Assembly (NCBI GenBank): GCA_947258885.1
Contig: CAMYKD010000016.1
Span: 1,850-47,612 of the forward strand
Direction of reading: 5' to 3'
Length of the DNA stretch: 45,763 nucleotides
Origin: an uncultured Kiloniellales bacterium
GTDB taxonomy: Bacteria > Pseudomonadota > Alphaproteobacteria > Kiloniellales > JAKSDN01
The position numbers were made by a program, and so were the translations under genes. This document shows, in pieces, positions 42,726 through 45,763 of the stretch; position 1 is the first letter of the stretch; each line of letters starts with the position of its first letter. The notes under the pieces were generated by a model, which saw only the letters and a program-made list of their open reading frames with translations, was not told the DNA's origin and ran no database searches.

Positions 42726-43481
42726 CTAACTGGTGCCGGGCGCCAGGCGTCCGATGCCCGGCAGCTTGAGCGCCAGGTCGAAGGGGTCGATGCCCAGGGT
42801 CAGGCCCAACAGGTTGATCTCGACCCCCTCCTCCACCGCGGCCAGAAGGCCCAGGGCGCCGAACAGAGAGACCTGGTACCCGGTGCCGCTGGGACTGGGG
42901 CCGGCGAAGGTGGTATCGCCTAGATAGTCCTTGCCGATGGCGGTCGGCGGCAGGTCGAGGCGCAGGTCGGGCACTGCCCGGCCGACATAGGCCGTGAAAG
43001 TATTGGAGTTGGGGCCCGGCCAGGTGCGGTAGACGTTCTGGTAGGGATAGCCGGCGACCGCTGCCTCGATGCGGTCGATCATGGCCTCGACCCCCTCGCC
43101 GCGCCGCTCCAGGTAGACCTCGGGCCGGGCGCCGTACCACCGCCGGTCCGGGTGGCGGTCGCGGCGCTGGACGAGCGGATTCCGCCCGTGCCAATGGCGC
43201 CAGCCGATCACTTCGTAGATCGTGTAGGCCTCGGCGTTCCGGCGCTTGACCGCGATCCAGGTATGAACGGCCAGGGCGCCGCGCCAGCCGAAGGCGCGTG
43301 CGCCGTAGACCTGGACCAGGGGCTCGCGCAGCTTGGCCGGATCGGGCGCGATCCCGGCGCTGTCCCGGCTGGCGGTGCGCCAGTCGCCGCCGAGATTGGC
43401 CATGCCGGTGAGGGCCGCCACGACCGGGCCGGCCACCAGGACCAGCAGGGTGATCAGCAGAAGCTTCGTCACGATCGCCAT
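42726..43481 (-). CDS. DUF3750 family membrane/periplasmic protein
   Basis: A 251-residue protein with one N-terminal hydrophobic helix (about 5-27), a signal anchor or signal peptide. The rest matches what I know as DUF3750: 'VQVYGARAFGWRGALAVHTWIAVK', 'YEVIGWRHWHGRNPL', 'YQNVYRTWPGPNSNTFTAYVGR' and 'LDLPPTAIGKDY'. Its conserved His/Trp/Tyr pattern suggests a periplasmic enzyme or binding protein, but function is not established. It appears to be the first gene of the minus-strand unit leading to uup and the amidase. Confidence 0.75.
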   Translation of the reverse strand: MAIVTKLLLITLLVLVAGPVVAALTGMANLGGDWRTASRDSAGIAPDPAKLREPLVQVYGARAFGWRGALAVHTWIAVKRRNAEAYTIYEVIGWRHWHGRNPLVQRRDRHPDRRWYGARPEVYLERRGEGVEAMIDRIEAAVAGYPYQNVYRTWPGPNSNTFTAYVGRAVPDLRLDLPPTAIGKDYLGDTTFAGPSPSGTGYQVSLFGALGLLAAVEEGVEINLLGLTLGIDPFDLALKLPGIGRLAPGTS

Positions 43482-43751
43482 GGGCCTAGCCTACCACTCC
43501 GGGGCTGACGCGGGGTAAACGCATCCCTGTGACACCGATCTGTCGGTATGGGTCGGGCCACGAGCATTCCATATGGGGTTACCGCCGGGACAGGCAAGGA
43601 TGCGGCTGCGTCCGGCGGCCCCGGGCGGCCGCCGCGAACGGGTCCGTTGTCCGTATCTTAACCAAGAACGTGCTATCGCTGGGCGAGTTGCAACTTCGCC
43701 TAAGAGCATGCGGCCTGTCGGGCCTCGGTGCGAGCGCGGGAGTCCAGACCC

Positions 43752-44492
43752 ATGCCCATCATCTTCCTTGTCACTGTCGGCCTGCAGGTCCTCTGCGCGG
43801 TTCATGTGATCAGAACCGGCCGGCCCATGATGTGGCTCTACCTCGTCGTGCTGCTGCCGTTGGCGGGCAGTGCCGCCTACTTCCTTGTCGAGATCTTGCC
43901 GGACCTGCGCCACAGCCGGGCCGCGAAGCAGGCGGTCAGGGACGTCGGCGCGGTCATCGATCCGGATAGGGATTTTCGCGAACTGGTCGATAACCTCGAC
44001 CGGGTAGAGAGCGTCGAGAACAAACTGGCCCTGGCCAAGGAATGCCTGCGCCGGGAGAGCTATGGCGATGCCGTTCGGCTTCTCGAGAGCTGCCTGACCG
44101 GGGTCCATGAGGACGACCCGGCGCTTATGCTCGCGTTGGCCCGGGCCCGGTTCGGCACGAAGGATTTCGCCGGCACCTGCGAGATCCTGGACCAACTGCG
44201 CGCCGCCCACCCCGATCTCAGATCGCCTGAAGGCCACCTGCTCTATGGGCGTGCCTTGGAAGGCCAAGGCAACGTCGAGCGTGCGCTCTACGAATACCAG
44301 GCCGTCGCGGGCTACTTCGCCGGCGAGGAAGCGCGCTGCCGATACGCCCTGTTGCTCCAGAAGACCGGCCGGGTCGACGAGGCCAAGGCGGTCTTCCGCG
44401 AGGTCGTGAAATCGGTCGAACGGGCGAGCAAGACCTATTTCCGAAGCCAGCGGGACTGGTACGAGGTCGCGCGCCGAAACCTGGAGGAGTGA
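43752..44492 (+). CDS. Membrane-anchored tetratricopeptide-repeat protein
   Basis: 246 residues. Two N-terminal transmembrane helices (about 3-20 and 26-47, 'MMWLYLVVLLPLAGSAAYFLVEI') resemble the phospholipase-D-nuclease N-terminal type. The rest consists of TPR helices (about 85-225), such as 'AKECLRRESYGDAVRLLESCL' and 'GRALEGQGNVERALYEYQAVAG'. The ATG at 43752 has GGGAG nine bases upstream. Probably a scaffold for a membrane complex; function unknown. It is divergent from the DUF3750 gene; the 270-base gap holds no gene I can support. Confidence 0.78.
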   Translation: MPIIFLVTVGLQVLCAVHVIRTGRPMMWLYLVVLLPLAGSAAYFLVEILPDLRHSRAAKQAVRDVGAVIDPDRDFRELVDNLDRVESVENKLALAKECLRRESYGDAVRLLESCLTGVHEDDPALMLALARARFGTKDFAGTCEILDQLRAAHPDLRSPEGHLLYGRALEGQGNVERALYEYQAVAGYFAGEEARCRYALLLQKTGRVDEAKAVFREVVKSVERASKTYFRSQRDWYEVARRNLEE

Positions 44493-44553
44493 GCCGGCCT
44501 GTGCTCGTTCAACCCGGCGTCGAGTAGTCTCGATTGTCGTTACAGACCAAGTG

Positions 44554-45471
44554 TCACTGAAGACAGCACTTCTTGAACTTCCTGCCGCTGCCGCAGGGAC
44601 AGGGGTCGTTTCGGCCCACGTCGCGAAACGGGTTCACGTGGGGCTCGTCGGTCAAAAACTCCGAAACGGCTGCTTCCCAAGGCTCGCGTTCGAGGCGATC
44701 CGAGGGCCCGTCGGAGAATGCCGCCCAAGATTCCATTTCGCCGATCGCATCGTCGAGGTAACCGAGCGGCACACATGCCGAAACCTTATAGCTCTCCGGG
44801 TCCCTAACAGCCGCCCGCACATCCCCCTGAAAGTGGTGGAACCGCATGGTTCCAGGATGGATCATTCCCGACGCGAAGGCCTTGCGGACGAGCTCGGTAA
44901 ACCCGGTCAGGCCGAGCATCGATATCGCGCTCTGCCAGCCGACCCAGACATGGCTCTCTCCTTGGGGCCGCAAGTCGGCATAGGCCCGAAGCAGGTACTT
45001 TTTGAATTCCCCGAGATCGATCTTGCCCTCCTTGACCAGGAAGGCCAGGGCCTCGAAGAGGCCCGATCTGACGTAGTCGTCGGAGTCGGCGTTTTCGATG
45101 ACCTCCTGAATGGGTCTGGGATCGCCGTCGAAGACGCTGATCGCGATGCTCGGCAGCGTCTCCGTCGTGACATCGCCCAGGATGCGGTAGAGCCGGGCCG
45201 AATCGAGCGAGAAAAGCCGCATCAAGGGCCGATAGGCCCGCTTTTCGCGAAACTGCGCCAGAAGGTGGACGACGAAGAAGATGGCGTCCCCGTCGTCGCC
45301 GTCGAGGTCGGACCCGTTCACGTAGGCTTCGACCGTTTCCAGCAAGCCCGGCGTTACGGCCTCCCGGTTTGCGATGGCCCACTCCAGGGCCTTTCGCGGA
45401 AAGCCGTCATGTTCGGCAAGATCGAACAGGACTTCATCAACGTCGAAGTCGAGAGCGTCGGCAATGGCCAT
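44554..45471 (-). CDS. DUF1186 protein with C-terminal SEC-C zinc motif
   Basis: A 305-residue protein. The main part (about 20-250) is a helical, HEAT-like DUF1186 region ('HLLAQFREKRAYRPLMRLFSL', 'DDYVRSGLFEALAFLVKEG'). The end is a SEC-C motif, 'RNDPCPCGSGRKFKKCC', with the C-x-C-x8-CC zinc pattern found in SecA and many uncharacterised proteins. I chose the ATG at 45471, in a family-like N-terminus; the frame extends to 45570, but that part is atypical and covers a likely promoter. It converges on the TPR gene and is divergent from the oxoprolinase. Function unknown. Confidence 0.8.
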   Translation of the reverse strand: MAIADALDFDVDEVLFDLAEHDGFPRKALEWAIANREAVTPGLLETVEAYVNGSDLDGDDGDAIFFVVHLLAQFREKRAYRPLMRLFSLDSARLYRILGDVTTETLPSIAISVFDGDPRPIQEVIENADSDDYVRSGLFEALAFLVKEGKIDLGEFKKYLLRAYADLRPQGESHVWVGWQSAISMLGLTGFTELVRKAFASGMIHPGTMRFHHFQGDVRAAVRDPESYKVSACVPLGYLDDAIGEMESWAAFSDGPSDRLEREPWEAAVSEFLTDEPHVNPFRDVGRNDPCPCGSGRKFKKCCLQ

Positions 45472-45563
45472 GATCGTTGATCCTCGATGAACAGCCGGTG
45501 AAGAAATGCACCGATTCGCTGCTGAGGCGCAATCGAAAGAGGTAACCGCGCTACTGGAGTTCA

Positions 45564-45613
45564 TTGACAAAATGCAGATAATTTATCAATAAACTACCTT
45601 CGTATCGATAAAC
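45564..45613 (+). promoter_or_regulatory. Promoter/operator region of the oxoprolinase gene
   Basis: An A+T-rich patch with TTGACA (45564-45569), a GATAA-T-TTATC dyad (45578-45588) and two near-identical direct repeats, TATCAATAAAC (45584-45594) and TATCGATAAAC (45603-45613), 19 bases apart. It lies 20-70 bases ahead of the oxoprolinase start. The -10 is not clear. The repeats may bind a regulator. Confidence 0.45.
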
Positions 45614-45632
45614 GATAGAGTTGGGGGCGGAT

Positions 45633-45763
45633 ATGCTGGAAGAATTCGGAGCGTCAGGGAGTTTCGGCGGCGGCTGGCAGTTCTGGGTCGATCGGGGCGG
45701 CACCTTCACGGACGTGGTGGCCCGGCGGCCGGACGGCGGTCTGGTTACCCACAAGCTGCTTTC
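45633..45763 (+). CDS. 5-oxoprolinase/hydantoinase, N-terminal fragment cut by window edge
   Basis: Only the first 43 codons are inside the window. They read '[19 protein letters not shown]' then 'GLVTHKLL', the diagnostic N-terminal phosphate-binding-like motif of ATP-dependent 5-oxoprolinases (HyuA/OplA family, often about 1200 residues when fused). The ATG at 45633 is preceded by GGGGGCGG. The family hydrolyses 5-oxoproline or hydantoin-type lactams with ATP. Family call is firm from the motif; fusion state and substrate cannot be seen. Confidence 0.85.
   Translation, partial: MLEEFGASGSFGGGWQFWVDRGGTFTDVVARRPDGGLVTHKLL

Noticed and set aside
40040-42769. 909-codon open frame on the plus strand
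   Set aside because: Antisense to uup and the DjlA-like gene; a shadow of their codon bias with no motif of its own.

Overview
The window looks like the chromosome of a GC-rich alphaproteobacterium, probably of the Rhodospirillales/Kiloniellales type. The evidence is the gene order ftsQ-ftsA-ftsZ-lpxC-bamD-recN-ligA, an FtsZ with a long disordered linker, a CtrA-type site (TTAA-N7-TTAAC) ahead of the division cluster, a bactofilin, and split B12-dependent acyl-CoA mutase genes. I saw no tRNA, rRNA, CRISPR array or transposase gene. The taxonomic call is inference.

Bases 1-3100 hold the end of an aminomethyltransferase-like gene, an ectoine-type deacetylase (DoeB family) and, divergent from it, a creatinase/ectoine-hydrolase-like M24 protein that has lost its metal ligands. 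Together they suggest compatible-solute catabolism. Bases 3100-6850 hold a minus-strand operon: TetR regulator, B12-binding small subunit, acyl-CoA mutase large subunit and MeaB chaperone. The mutase has substrate-pocket residues unlike the known types. Bases 6930-8640 hold divergent adenine deaminase and hypoxanthine phosphoribosyltransferase genes, a purine-salvage pair sharing a perfect 16-bp palindrome. A 2-oxoglutarate oxygenase and a Tag-like glycosylase follow.

Between tag (+) and the bactofilin gene (-) lies a 268-bp element (10501-10768). It is a near-perfect dyad whose plus-strand RNA could fold into a cloverleaf: a 32-bp closing helix in which both mismatches become G-U pairs, plus arms of 17, 5 and 14 bp. 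It also contains a 58-codon ORF with an ideal ribosome-binding site. This is the least explained feature of the window.

Bases 11430-15180 hold a double cupin, a PLP-dependent dehydratase and ligA. From 15180 to 37724 the minus strand carries recN, bamD, lpxC and then the whole dcw cluster, transcribed mraZ-rsmH-ftsL-ftsI-murE-murF-mraY-murD-ftsW-murG-murC-murB-ddl-ftsQ-ftsA-ftsZ. Most of its junctions are 4-base ATGA overlaps. The region upstream of mraZ has five TGGG repeats at exact 10-bp spacing (MraZ boxes) over a TTGACA -35 element, a CtrA box and a LexA-like site. RNase P RNA (rnpB) lies just beyond, with a promoter apparently inside the 3' end of an AmpD-like amidase gene.

Bases 38457-43481 hold a minus-strand unit: DUF3750 protein, DjlA-like co-chaperone, Uup ABC-F ATPase, EamA transporter and AmpD-like amidase. 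The right end has a TPR membrane protein (+), a DUF1186/SEC-C protein (-) and the first 43 codons of a 5-oxoprolinase-type hydantoinase (+).
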